Shown here: one piece after another, positions 19,501 to 25,992 of the stretch | How the letters are laid out: each line of letters opens with the position of its first letter | How positions within the stretch are numbered: the first letter of the stretch is position 1 | Source of the DNA: an uncultured Muribaculaceae bacterium | GTDB lineage: Bacteria > Bacteroidota > Bacteroidia > Bacteroidales > Muribaculaceae | Length of the DNA stretch: 50,164 bases | NCBI GenBank assembly: GCA_947627615.1 | Contig: CANQWS010000023.1 | Coordinates: 1 to 50,164 of the forward strand | Direction of reading: 5' to 3' | Translations under genes and position numbers: made by a program | Notes under the pieces: model-generated | The model's input: the letters and a program-made list of their open reading frames with translations, nothing else | What the model was told of the DNA's origin: nothing | Databases searched by the model: none

Positions 19501-19574
19501 TATGTGCGGTTCTGTGCAGAAACGCTCATAGCCAAAGTCACGATGGCTGCAAGTAATAGAAACAGCTTTTTCAT
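16515..19574 (-). CDS. susC: SusC/RagA-family TonB-linked outer-membrane transporter
   Basis: Outer-membrane barrel that imports the SusD-captured ligand using TonB energy. Length 1019 residues. Signal peptide ~1-20 ends SVSAQ. A carboxypeptidase-D regulatory-like domain (~24-95) contains GVMTNINGEFTITV. The plug domain (~120-230) shows ALQGQVPGL and MIRGLNSLN plus LYILDGAP, classic SusC signatures. The rest is a 22-strand barrel ending in an aromatic Phe (FDVTF). First gene of a three-gene operon. Its first ~190 coding bases and 47-nt leader are repeated in inverted orientation upstream, suggesting recombination at this locus. Confidence 0.95.
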   Translation of the reverse strand: MKKLFLLLAAIVTLAMSVSAQNRTYKGVVLSSADDEPLVGAAVQPVGSPNSGVMTNINGEFTITVPASVTQVKVSYVGMTSKTVTLSDNMKVFLDPSATMLDQVVVTGYGSGKKLGSVVGSVSVVDNKVLENTPATTFVDALQGQVPGLAIFSNSGDPSSVDNEVMIRGLNSLNASTTPLYILDGAPVSQNVFTTLNPTDIENITVLKDAASVAIYGSRAANGVIVITSKKGKFGEDARVSIRANVGWGTKQPDKLKMMNSKQLLEFGDLIGQPFPQSIKDFVNTYDINTDWSKEMFHTALTYSLEAVVQGGSDKSSYYLSLNHYDQDGIIVQSGMRRETLRFSLESKVNNWFRVGFQGNLGYTKYETNGNSDNIYGNNIPDGPSIYTPSLFQYFARPWDSPYYYSINENGDLVYGGKAKYLHYTGAVTPDYLASQSDYHRNRVTVNAGIYEQITPIKGLTLRAQQNVDAYETRLYNRALPRLVEVSPMGDQYPTTSLAPGEYTTGLSQQSMSRYYSFTYTNTAEYRFSLAEKNHFGFLIGQEAIITRQHGFGASSSGHVDRRKMLLNQGETVTIGNLSESSSDITMNSYFANFNYEFDNRYFIDASIRRDGSSKFSPGHRWGTFYAFGGRWNMKGESFLKDVTWLNELALRANYGEIGNSGIPNYLYFGSLGSSSNYGPSEINGKPNSTTGSGVASPGNKYLTWETTRSFDVALQFRVFDILSADVDFYKKKTFDMLMSVPWSYTTGFSSDWSNVGAMTNTGVEIDLKADLFKNKDWYVGLRANVGYNENEITELFDGMDNYTIPNTGVRYEVGKSASDYYYVKYAGVDPRDGKQLWYDLNGNLTKVFSEETMSQFLGKNYIAPWNGGFGLDLRYKGLSLRADFNWSAEKYLMNNDLRYVQGVDLFIQGLNQSVDMLNIWTKPGQITDIPAASEDIQFDSRFIEDASFMRLKNLTLSYSLPKSLLDKIYLKGLNFHFTGRNLWTVTDYKGLDPEPAINRVLFFYPNTRQYEFGFDVTF

Positions 19575-19621
19575 ACTAAAAATTTAATTAGACATATATG
19601 ATTTGATAGATATTATCCTTG
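19384..19621 (-). repeat. Left arm of a 238-bp inverted repeat (susC leader and N-terminus)
   Basis: The susC 5' end from the leader (19621) to codon ~64 matches 20359-20596 on the other strand over exactly 238 bp. I count four mismatches. Beyond 19384 the two copies diverge at once, and beyond 19621 they share only scattered blocks. Confidence 0.9.
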
Positions 19622-19763
19622 ATTTGTATCATTGGCTAAACGGTTGATTTGCCGTGAAATGCGAGGGGCTTCGGCACCGTTGGCGCCTGACCTGCCTGCT
19701 TTTACGGGGACAATGATGATTGTTTCTATATTGACTTTATTTCTGTGCCTATTGTGTTAAACT

Positions 19764-19809
19764 CAAATTTATTGCTCTCTTGCCAAGAGATAAACATGGC
19801 GCAAATTTA
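19764..19809 (-). promoter_or_regulatory. Candidate susC promoter boxes
   Basis: Minus-strand TAAATTTG occurs at 19771-19764 and again at 19809-19802, both matching TAnnTTTG. The downstream one begins 4 nt after the dyad at 19775-19790, so a protein bound to the dyad would sit on the promoter. The leader would be about 180 nt. Confidence 0.5.
19775..19790. promoter_or_regulatory. Palindromic site upstream of susC (operator-like)
   Basis: TCTCTTG and CAAGAGA arms around a single central base, read on either strand. A near copy lies inverted at 20185-20201. Placement at the promoter suggests an operator; a recombinase site is the alternative. Confidence 0.5.
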
Positions 19810-20184
19810 ATAATAATTATTAACAATCCAACACTTAAAAGCAATTATTTTCAGGTTTTAACATTTTCGTTTGCAACTTTTGGGGCGTTAAACATGTCGT
19901 AATGCGCTATTTTTTACCGGATTTAGAGCATTTTGTCAGAATCGGGGCGCGAGGGCGATTTTTGCGGATTTAAAAAGTGTGAACTTCGGGCGGTGTTTGT
20001 TTTCAGATTTTAAGTAAAAGCGGCGATTTGCTTTCAATTTATCAGTTTTGAAGGCGCGTCATTGAGTCCGCGCGGGCATGTCTGTCCGGCCTGTCCGCCG
20101 GCCCGTGACCGGCACAGATTCCGGGGATGTTTAGCAACGGCAGGGGAATGTGTATTGTCAATCAAGCGGTTAGGCGCATTTACG

Positions 20185-20201
20185 CTCTCTTGGTAAGAGA
20201 G
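20185..20201. promoter_or_regulatory. Second palindromic site, inverted partner of 19775-19790
   Basis: CTCTCTT/AAGAGAG arms around GGT. Fifteen of sixteen core bases match the first site in opposite orientation. It lies about 205 nt before the truncated susC copy, the same distance the first site has from susC. No TAnnTTTG box follows it. Confidence 0.5.
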
Positions 20202-20358
20202 TATTAAAAATTTAACAGAAGCACCAACAGGTACAAATCAACTAACGAAGAAACAAGTGTTTAACACCTCCAGTCACATCAGGCAGCGGAGCGCCGGAGC
20301 GTTTCGGCCTGTTACATATTTAATAAGCCAATGAATTAAAAATCAGAGCTGTAATATC

Positions 20359-20596
20359 CAAGGATAATATCTATCAAATCATATATGTCTAATTAAATTT
20401 TTAGTATGAAAAAGCTGTTTCTATTACTTGCAGCCATCGTGACTTTGGCTATGAGCGTTTCTGCACAGAACCGCACATACAAAGGCGTTGTGCTCAGCTA
20501 GGCCGATGACGAACCGCTCGTCGGCGCGGCAGTCCAGCCCGTAGGCAGCCCCAACAGTGGTGTCATGACCAACATTGACGGTGAGTTCACCATCAC
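20359..20596 (+). repeat. Right arm of the 238-bp inverted repeat
   Basis: Matches the susC leader and first ~64 codons (19384-19621) on the opposite strand with four differences: two in the codon that became TAG and two near 20570. Confidence 0.9.
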
Positions 20597-20669
20597 TGTC
20601 CCCGCCTCGGTAAAGGAAATCACAGTTTCTTACGTCGGTATGACCCCCAAGACGGTTTCCATACCCTGA
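20406..20669 (+). pseudogene. Truncated, inverted copy of the susC 5' end
   Basis: Encodes the same signal peptide as susC, then an in-frame TAG where susC has Ser (TCA). It continues through the regulatory-like domain to TGA at 20667-20669. The last ~25 residues drift from susC (KEITV for TQVKV, TPKTVSIP for TSKTVTLS) while the first ~60 are almost identical. It has no plug or barrel and cannot make a transporter. It is either a remnant of a second susC or a silent partner for inversion or gene conversion. Confidence 0.8.
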
Positions 20670-20770
20670 CGGGATTTTCTACGACAAAGATTCTGAGGAT
20701 TATCGAACCGATTCTGTCAACCCTGCACTTGAAATATTTCGCAGGTTTACAGAGAGTTGCGGGAACGATA

Positions 20771-20806
20771 AAAGAAAAGCAGACACGGAATCGCTTCCAA
20801 ATCTGC
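20771..20806 (-). terminator. Terminator of the tRNA-Ala gene
   Basis: On the minus strand GCAGA/TCTGC and inner GGAA/TTCC stems are followed by TTTTCTTT, a few bases after the tRNA 3' end. Confidence 0.7.
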
Positions 20807-20809
20807 CTG

Positions 20810-20886
20810 TGGTGGAGTATAGCGGACTCGAACCGCTCACCTCGACACTGCCAGTGTCGCGCTCTAGCCAGATGAGCTAATACCCC
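20810..20886 (-). tRNA. tRNA-Ala (GGC anticodon)
   Basis: Folds as a full cloverleaf on the minus strand. The acceptor GGGGTAT pairs with ATACTCC (one G-U), the D arm has GCTC/GAGC, and the anticodon stem is CGACA/TGTCG with loop CTGGCAG, anticodon GGC. The T arm is AGCGG/CCGCT with TTCGAGT, and CCA is encoded. 77 nt including CCA. A CTTG-N20-TATCTTTG promoter lies just upstream and a terminator follows. Confidence 0.93.
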
Positions 20887-20902
20887 TTTTGGTTTTCAGG
20901 TG

Positions 20903-20934
20903 CAAAGATATGAGTTTTTTTTGTTTCATGCAAG
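20903..20934 (-). promoter_or_regulatory. Promoter of tRNA-Ala
   Basis: Minus-strand CTTG (20934-20931), 20 nt, TATCTTTG (20910-20903). The tRNA 5' end is 17 nt further on. Confidence 0.65.
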
Positions 20935-20953
20935 TTTTTCCGGCCGATTTTGC

Positions 20954-20961
20954 TAATTTTG
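20954..20961 (+). promoter_or_regulatory. -7 box upstream of the capA-like gene
   Basis: TAATTTTG fits TAnnTTTG, 51 nt before the ATG at 21012. No good -33 match. Confidence 0.4.
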
Positions 20962-21011
20962 TCGTGATAAACATCTCCTGAACTACCCAAAGACACTTCC
21001 ACTATTCCCGA

Positions 21012-22139
21012 ATGAGACTCTTTTTCTATATCTCGCTTGCAGTATTTTTCTGCGCCTGTTCCAATTCCAAAGCCCGTGCGGTGGCAGAGGCTGACTCGAT
21101 TAAAAATCCCGTAAAGGCCGATACCGCAGGGGAAATCCCGGCGACGGAGGCCGACACTATGACCGTGAGTTTCGCTTTCATGGGCGACATTATGATGGGC
21201 ACCACTTTCCCGGACTCGATCCACGGGACCCATCTGCCGGCCGACGGCGGCCGGCATCTGTTTGATGACGCCCGCACGGTGACGGAGCGGGTGGATGTGG
21301 CCGGCGGCAATTTGGAGGGCAGTTTCCTCGACGGACCGGGACGGCGCCGCCCCATGAGGAATCCGAAGACCTACTATGTGTTCCGCATGCCAACGGCCTA
21401 CGTTGACAATCTGGTTGACGCGGGCTTCGATTTCATGGGCATAGCCAACAACCACATCAATGATTTCGGGCAGCCGGGGCGTTTGTCGACCATGGCCACG
21501 CTGCGCAAGGCCGGCATTCCGGCGGTGGGGCTGAAAGGGAGCTGCGAGACGGCCGTGATTACGCGCAAGGGTCTGCGCATAGGCGTGACCCAGTTCGGAC
21601 ACGGCGGCAACAATCTCGACGTCACCTCTCTGGCTGAACTGCGCCGGGTGGTCAAGGAGCTGAAGCAGGAGTGTGACCTTGTGGTGGTGTCGTTCCACGG
21701 CGGAGCCGAAGGGGCGGCCTATCTCCACGTGGCGGGCAAGCCTGAGACCTACGTGGGCGAGCGCCGCGGCAATGTCAGGGAGTTCGCAAGAGCGGCCATT
21801 GATGCGGGGGCCGACATTGTGTTCGGCCACGGACCGCACGTGCCGCGCGCCGCGGAGCTTTACAAGGACCACATCATTTTCTACAGTCTCGGAAATTTCT
21901 GCACGCCTTACAGGATGGGGCTTACCGGAGTGTCGGGCTATGCGCCTCTGGCGGAGGTGAGGGTTGACCGCAGCGGGAAGTTCGTCGACGGCAAAATCCA
22001 CTCCCTGCTCCAGCAGCGCGGGCGCGGGCCGAGGTTCGACAAGAACAATTCGGCTGCGAAACTGATAAAGAAGCTCTCGAAAGAGGATTTTCCGGAATCA
22101 CCGCTGAAGATAGCCGACGACGGCACTCTCAGCCGATGA
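21012..22139 (+). CDS. CapA-family lipoprotein (PgsA/CapA metallophosphatase fold)
   Basis: A 375-residue protein of the family named after poly-gamma-glutamate synthesis protein CapA. The N-terminal signal ends FFCACSNS, probably a lipoprotein site. Fold motifs in order: FMGDIMMG (~57), GNLEGSF, IANNHINDFG (~145), VVVSFHGGAE (~217), VFGHGPHVPR (~273) and YSLGNFC (~293), which supply the metal-binding Asp, Asn and His residues. No other capsule or polyglutamate genes are nearby, so the usual name may not reflect its activity; an envelope hydrolase is as likely. It ends 10 nt from the convergent exonuclease gene. Confidence 0.88.
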   Translation: MRLFFYISLAVFFCACSNSKARAVAEADSIKNPVKADTAGEIPATEADTMTVSFAFMGDIMMGTTFPDSIHGTHLPADGGRHLFDDARTVTERVDVAGGNLEGSFLDGPGRRRPMRNPKTYYVFRMPTAYVDNLVDAGFDFMGIANNHINDFGQPGRLSTMATLRKAGIPAVGLKGSCETAVITRKGLRIGVTQFGHGGNNLDVTSLAELRRVVKELKQECDLVVVSFHGGAEGAAYLHVAGKPETYVGERRGNVREFARAAIDAGADIVFGHGPHVPRAAELYKDHIIFYSLGNFCTPYRMGLTGVSGYAPLAEVRVDRSGKFVDGKIHSLLQQRGRGPRFDKNNSAAKLIKKLSKEDFPESPLKIADDGTLSR

Positions 22140-22149
22140 CCCGGAGGGT

Positions 22150-23070
22150 TCAGCGGCGTTTGAGGCCGCTGACGTTGTAACGGGCGGAGAGTCCCTGGAG
22201 TTTCTTGAAGAAATTGTGATCGTCGGCGTCGAAGCCGTTGGCGTAGTTGCGGAATTCCTCGATGTCGGCGGGCGTGAGCCGGAACACACCTTTGGATATT
22301 TCGGCCCTGCGGGCCATCATGTTGTGCAGCTCTATGCCGGCTTTGTGACGGTCGGCCACGCTGATGCATGCCTCGATGCGTCCGCCGGGGCGCGGTTCCT
22401 CGCGCTTAATGCGCAGGGCATAGCCCTGACCTACGCGCAGGAGCAGGGCGTAGCCCTCGGCATGGGTGCGGTCATACTCCAGTTTCTCGCGGATGAATAT
22501 GTCGTCAAACGCTTTCATGGCGCCCTCGAAATCCTCGGGGTCCAGCGAGTTGGCTGAGCAGAAGCGGTCATAGAGCATGCGGAAGCAGTCAAGGGTGGCG
22601 CGGGTGTCGCCGGCGGCGCTGTGCATGCCTTCCTCGCCGAAGCTGACTCCGAGATGTTCGGTCACGGACGCGAGGCTCACTTTCTGGAACAGGTCGAGGC
22701 CGTTCTGCAGCCCGTGGTTGATCCAGAACCAGTTGCGCAGCTCAATGATGTGTTTGCCTGAGAGGTTCCGGATGCCCTGGTGGGAAAGGTGGGTGATGTC
22801 GTTGTCAACGGCGAATCCTATGAGATGGTCGGCGCTGTCTATTATGTCCTGGATTTCGGGGCGCAGGGCCTCGAATGACGGGGCGTCGCTGACCATCCCG
22901 GGGGTTATGTGGTGGATTGAAGAGTCCCACGAACTGTAGCCCGCGGGACGGAAAAGGTGATGGAACAGCTGCGTGCGGTCAAGCGCGAATATGGAGATCT
23001 CGATTATCTCGTCGCCCTCCACGAATTCGGCATCGAGACACACGCAGCGCTTGTGTCTGTCTGTGGTCAC
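22150..23070 (-). CDS. DEDDh 3'-5' exonuclease (DnaQ/RNase T-like)
   Basis: Nuclease of the DnaQ superfamily. Exo I is LDAEF (D13, E15), Exo II is FAVDNDITHL (~100), and Exo III is HSAAGDTRATL (~170) with the His and Asp of the DEDDh type. The last ~130 residues are a separate, unrecognised region. The start is GTG at 23070, one base after the preceding stop, so translation is coupled to the bactofilin-like gene. It is the last gene of the SPFH cluster. The substrate could be DNA or RNA. Confidence 0.82.
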   Translation of the reverse strand: MTTDRHKRCVCLDAEFVEGDEIIEISIFALDRTQLFHHLFRPAGYSSWDSSIHHITPGMVSDAPSFEALRPEIQDIIDSADHLIGFAVDNDITHLSHQGIRNLSGKHIIELRNWFWINHGLQNGLDLFQKVSLASVTEHLGVSFGEEGMHSAAGDTRATLDCFRMLYDRFCSANSLDPEDFEGAMKAFDDIFIREKLEYDRTHAEGYALLLRVGQGYALRIKREEPRPGGRIEACISVADRHKAGIELHNMMARRAEISKGVFRLTPADIEEFRNYANGFDADDHNFFKKLQGLSARYNVSGLKRR

Positions 23071-23071
23071 G

Positions 23072-24040
23072 TCAGTGTTTGGTTATGTCGGAAATGTTGA
23101 ACTTGCCTGACAGCGGCTGAACGGCCGTTTTGCCGTGGAGAATGTCGAAGAGGAAGTCGCGGATGCGTCCGGTGGTCAGGGTGGATACTTTGCCGTCACG
23201 GTCGGTTCCGAGGTCGTAGGTTTTCAGCAGCTGCGGGCCGAGGGCGGCGGCCGTAAGCAGGAAATGGTTCTGGAACCTGTCGGTGTCGATGAGGTCGGCG
23301 GCCAGGACTTTTCCCACCACGGTGTAGCTTCTGAGGGTTTTGGAGACTTCGCCGTCGGAGAGTGACGAGCGGACCTCGTCGTTGCTCAGGCTGATCTCTA
23401 TGGCGCCGGAATCGGGGGCCTGGGGCAGGCCCTTGTAAAGGTCTCCGAGGTCGGCCAGACTGAGGTTGATGAGGCGGGTTCCCTCGGCGGCCACTATGGG
23501 CTCGATGGAGAAGGCGCTCGGCAGGAGCAGGAAGTTGATGTCGGAGATGCGCACGGAGGGGGCGTTGAATGTGCCCACCATCGAGCCGCGCATGTCTATT
23601 TCCTGAGTGGCGAACACGCTGCCCACCACCACGCAGTTGATGAGCGTGATTTCATCGGCATAGATGCTTCCGGCCACGAAGGCGTTGGTCAGCTCTACGG
23701 TCTTGGCGTTGATGTCGGCGAGAAACGACAGGCGTATCGCCGAGCCGCGTGACACTACGGAGTTGGCCGAGCCGACGGATTTGTTGAAACGGGCCGATCC
23801 GGTGGCGTCGTTGGCCACATAGAGCTCGCTCTGGGCGAAAGTGGCGCCCTGGACCTCGACGTCGCCCTTGCGCACCTCAATGCGGTTGCCGTAGATGGGG
23901 CCTTCGACAATGGTGTCGCCCTTGAATATTATGTTGCGGTTGAGCTCGGATGTGCGCTCCGGCAGGATGGAGCTGTGGACGAGGTTGTCCTCGAGCAATA
24001 TGTCGGTACCGTTTATGCGGATTTCTTTAAGTTCTTTCAT
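23072..24040 (-). CDS. Bactofilin-like beta-repeat protein of unknown function
   Basis: 322 residues, no signal peptide or membrane helix. From ~30 to 190 the sequence is a run of short beta strands with Gly/Asn turns (GPIYGNRIEVRKGDVEVQGA, GSIYADEITLINCVVVGSVF). This is the pattern of a right-handed beta-helix as in bactofilins (polymer-forming cytoskeletal proteins). The C-terminal third is different and probably helical. It is 6 nt downstream of the 337-aa gene in a tight operon. A scaffold or polymer role is inferred from the repeats only. Confidence 0.65.
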   Translation of the reverse strand: MKELKEIRINGTDILLEDNLVHSSILPERTSELNRNIIFKGDTIVEGPIYGNRIEVRKGDVEVQGATFAQSELYVANDATGSARFNKSVGSANSVVSRGSAIRLSFLADINAKTVELTNAFVAGSIYADEITLINCVVVGSVFATQEIDMRGSMVGTFNAPSVRISDINFLLLPSAFSIEPIVAAEGTRLINLSLADLGDLYKGLPQAPDSGAIEISLSNDEVRSSLSDGEVSKTLRSYTVVGKVLAADLIDTDRFQNHFLLTAAALGPQLLKTYDLGTDRDGKVSTLTTGRIRDFLFDILHGKTAVQPLSGKFNISDITKH

Positions 24041-24046
24041 TGGTGT

Positions 24047-25060
24047 TTACAGACTGAGGATTGGGTTGTTGATGAATTTGTTGAGGTAGGCTTTGACGCG
24101 GCGGTCGTGGTCGGAATGGGCGGGAACAGCCTCGGCCACGTTGTGGGCGAAAGCCGTGCGGATTCTCTCCATCTCGGATTCCGGCATGGGACGCCATGCG
24201 GCCTGCTGGAGCTGGCCTGTCATGCGGCGGCGCGAGCTGTTGGGGATGACCGAGGGCTTGTAGAGCGTGGGGCGTAGGGCGCCCGGGGCGTCGTCTTCGG
24301 TCTGGACGGCCAGACACACCGGCACGTAGTAGCTGCGCTCGCGGCTGTCATCGAACAGGGAGCGGTTGATCACGTTGCGGTTCTCCTGCTGATAGACGAG
24401 GTAGCCGCTGGCGCGGTGTATGGCGTCGAGAGCGCGTTTCTTTGTCATGGAGGCGAGAAGCTCGCTCTGGATGCGGGCGTTTTCGGCCGAGCTGATGAGG
24501 GCCACGCCCGCCGGTTCGGAAATCAGGGTGCGGTCAGAGCATTCCGAGGTCTGTTCGCGGAGCTTGAACGCCGGCCGGTCAAGCTCGAACACGCGGTGCT
24601 GCAGTTCGGTGTTGAGGTCGGTGAATATCTTGGAGTAGCGCTCGGTTATGCGGTGGTAGTCGGCCTCCATCTGGAGCTGTTTGCCCCGGCAGCGCTCGGC
24701 GAGTTTGTTGAGGTGCACCAGTGTGGCGTCGATGCTGCTGCGGAGCATGGCCATCTGCTGGCCCAGCTCGGAGCGCACGGTCTTGAAGAAGCCCTTGATA
24801 ATGGTGTCGGATATTTTCTTGGAGTTCTCGCTTATCGAGGCTATGTGGGCTGTTTTAGTGGCAACTACCGACGTTGTCAGGGCGTCGACATGCGTGCTGC
24901 AGTCAACCACTGAGGAATCGAGGTCATCGGTATCGACGTGGATGTTGATATGCACCGGTTCGGTCACTGTCCCGCTGTAGGGGATGGACGTGTCACCGCT
25001 CCGGGCCACACCGGAGTAGTGGACTTCGATGGTTTTGGTGAAATGTCGGGAGTAACTCAT
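24047..25060 (-). CDS. Helical protein of the SPFH cluster, paralogue B
   Basis: 337 residues, no signal or membrane segment. A long helical/coiled-coil region spans ~60-170. Its core MEADYHRITERYSKIF and RVFELDRPAFKL aligns without gaps to the upstream neighbour (MERDYAMIAQRYSKLF, RVHELDRAAFRF), so the two genes are tandem paralogues. This copy has an extra ~30-residue beta-like N-terminus. It overlaps the preceding gene by ATGA. I do not recognise the family. Confidence 0.7.
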   Translation of the reverse strand: MSYSRHFTKTIEVHYSGVARSGDTSIPYSGTVTEPVHINIHVDTDDLDSSVVDCSTHVDALTTSVVATKTAHIASISENSKKISDTIIKGFFKTVRSELGQQMAMLRSSIDATLVHLNKLAERCRGKQLQMEADYHRITERYSKIFTDLNTELQHRVFELDRPAFKLREQTSECSDRTLISEPAGVALISSAENARIQSELLASMTKKRALDAIHRASGYLVYQQENRNVINRSLFDDSRERSYYVPVCLAVQTEDDAPGALRPTLYKPSVIPNSSRRRMTGQLQQAAWRPMPESEMERIRTAFAHNVAEAVPAHSDHDRRVKAYLNKFINNPILSL

Positions 25061-25989
25061 GGCCTGCCGGATTGAAGTGTCTGATAGGAAGCGTCGGCAA
25101 AGAGCCGGCTCATTGTCTGCTTGATGCGGGGTGTGGCGTCGAAGTCAGCGAGCATGGCGTTGAAACTTTCCTTCACGCGCGGGTCGGCCTGTACGGGCGC
25201 TGCCGTCCACTGCAGACCGGCGTCGGCCGCGGAGAAGGAATTGACAATGCGGTGGCGGGTTGACTCCGAAATCTGCGACGAGGGTGTCACCACGTGCTGC
25301 AGCGAGCCTTCGTCGCGGCCGGCCACGCCCTGCCACACGGCTATGGGGGCGTAGGTCATGGCTTCGGGCGAACGGAGCGGGCGGTTGAGCAACACGCGCG
25401 ATGTCAGAATCTTCTGTTCGTTGAGACCGGCGAGGAAGCCTTTCATGATGTCGATGAGCCGCGCTCCGCGATATTTGATGTTGGACGTCATCAGTTTCTG
25501 CGAGGCGGTGAGTGACTCGGCCTGCGATACGGGCACGGTGGCGGTCAGCTGGCGTCCGCGGTTCTGGATGGTGTCTATTTCGGTCACCGCGAATCTGAAG
25601 GCCGCGCGGTCAAGCTCATGCACGCGGCGCTGAAGCGCGCGGTTGAGGGTGCCGAACAGCTTGGAGTAGCGCTGCGCAATCATGGCGTAGTCACGCTCCA
25701 TGCGGCTGCGTATGCCGTTGAGCTGCCGGCGCTGCTGGTTGAGCTGCAGGAGCAGGGAATCGACGTCGCTCTTGTATTTTGCAATTTTCTGTGAAATCTG
25801 GGAGTGAATCAGCGAGTAGAAGCCGCGGTTCACATTGCTGCACACGTTGTTGGCGGCATCGTCCTGCGCTTTCACCACGGCGGTCTGCATGGCCACAACT
25901 GCGGTTGTGGTTCCGTCGACATGATTCTTGACCCTGTCGATACTCTGCGCCATAGGGGCGGTATCGACCAAACAATCTATTACTGCCAT
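25057..25989 (-). CDS. Helical protein of the SPFH cluster, paralogue A
   Basis: 310 residues, mostly helical, soluble. It shares with the downstream gene a segment of ~100 residues containing the conserved Arg-Tyr-Ser-Lys and Glu-Leu-Asp-Arg motifs. It starts 3 nt after the preceding stop and overlaps the next gene by 4 nt, so the products are probably made in equal amounts and may pair. Function unknown. Confidence 0.7.
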   Translation of the reverse strand: MAVIDCLVDTAPMAQSIDRVKNHVDGTTTAVVAMQTAVVKAQDDAANNVCSNVNRGFYSLIHSQISQKIAKYKSDVDSLLLQLNQQRRQLNGIRSRMERDYAMIAQRYSKLFGTLNRALQRRVHELDRAAFRFAVTEIDTIQNRGRQLTATVPVSQAESLTASQKLMTSNIKYRGARLIDIMKGFLAGLNEQKILTSRVLLNRPLRSPEAMTYAPIAVWQGVAGRDEGSLQHVVTPSSQISESTRHRIVNSFSAADAGLQWTAAPVQADPRVKESFNAMLADFDATPRIKQTMSRLFADASYQTLQSGRP

Positions 25990-25992
25990 GGC

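Larger units (their letters stand above)
19622..20358. other. 737-bp spacer between the inverted repeats; susC regulatory region
   Basis: No convincing gene. The half next to susC holds minus-strand TAnnTTTG boxes and a dyad. The other half holds a second, inverted dyad in a similar but degraded setting. The middle is mixed AT- and GC-rich sequence with no repeat that I could find. Confidence 0.7.

Noticed and set aside
20877-22001. 374-codon minus-strand ORF opposite the CapA-like gene
   Set aside because: It overlaps tRNA-Ala and mirrors a gene with clear family motifs; the composition is His/Arg-rich as expected from an antisense frame.
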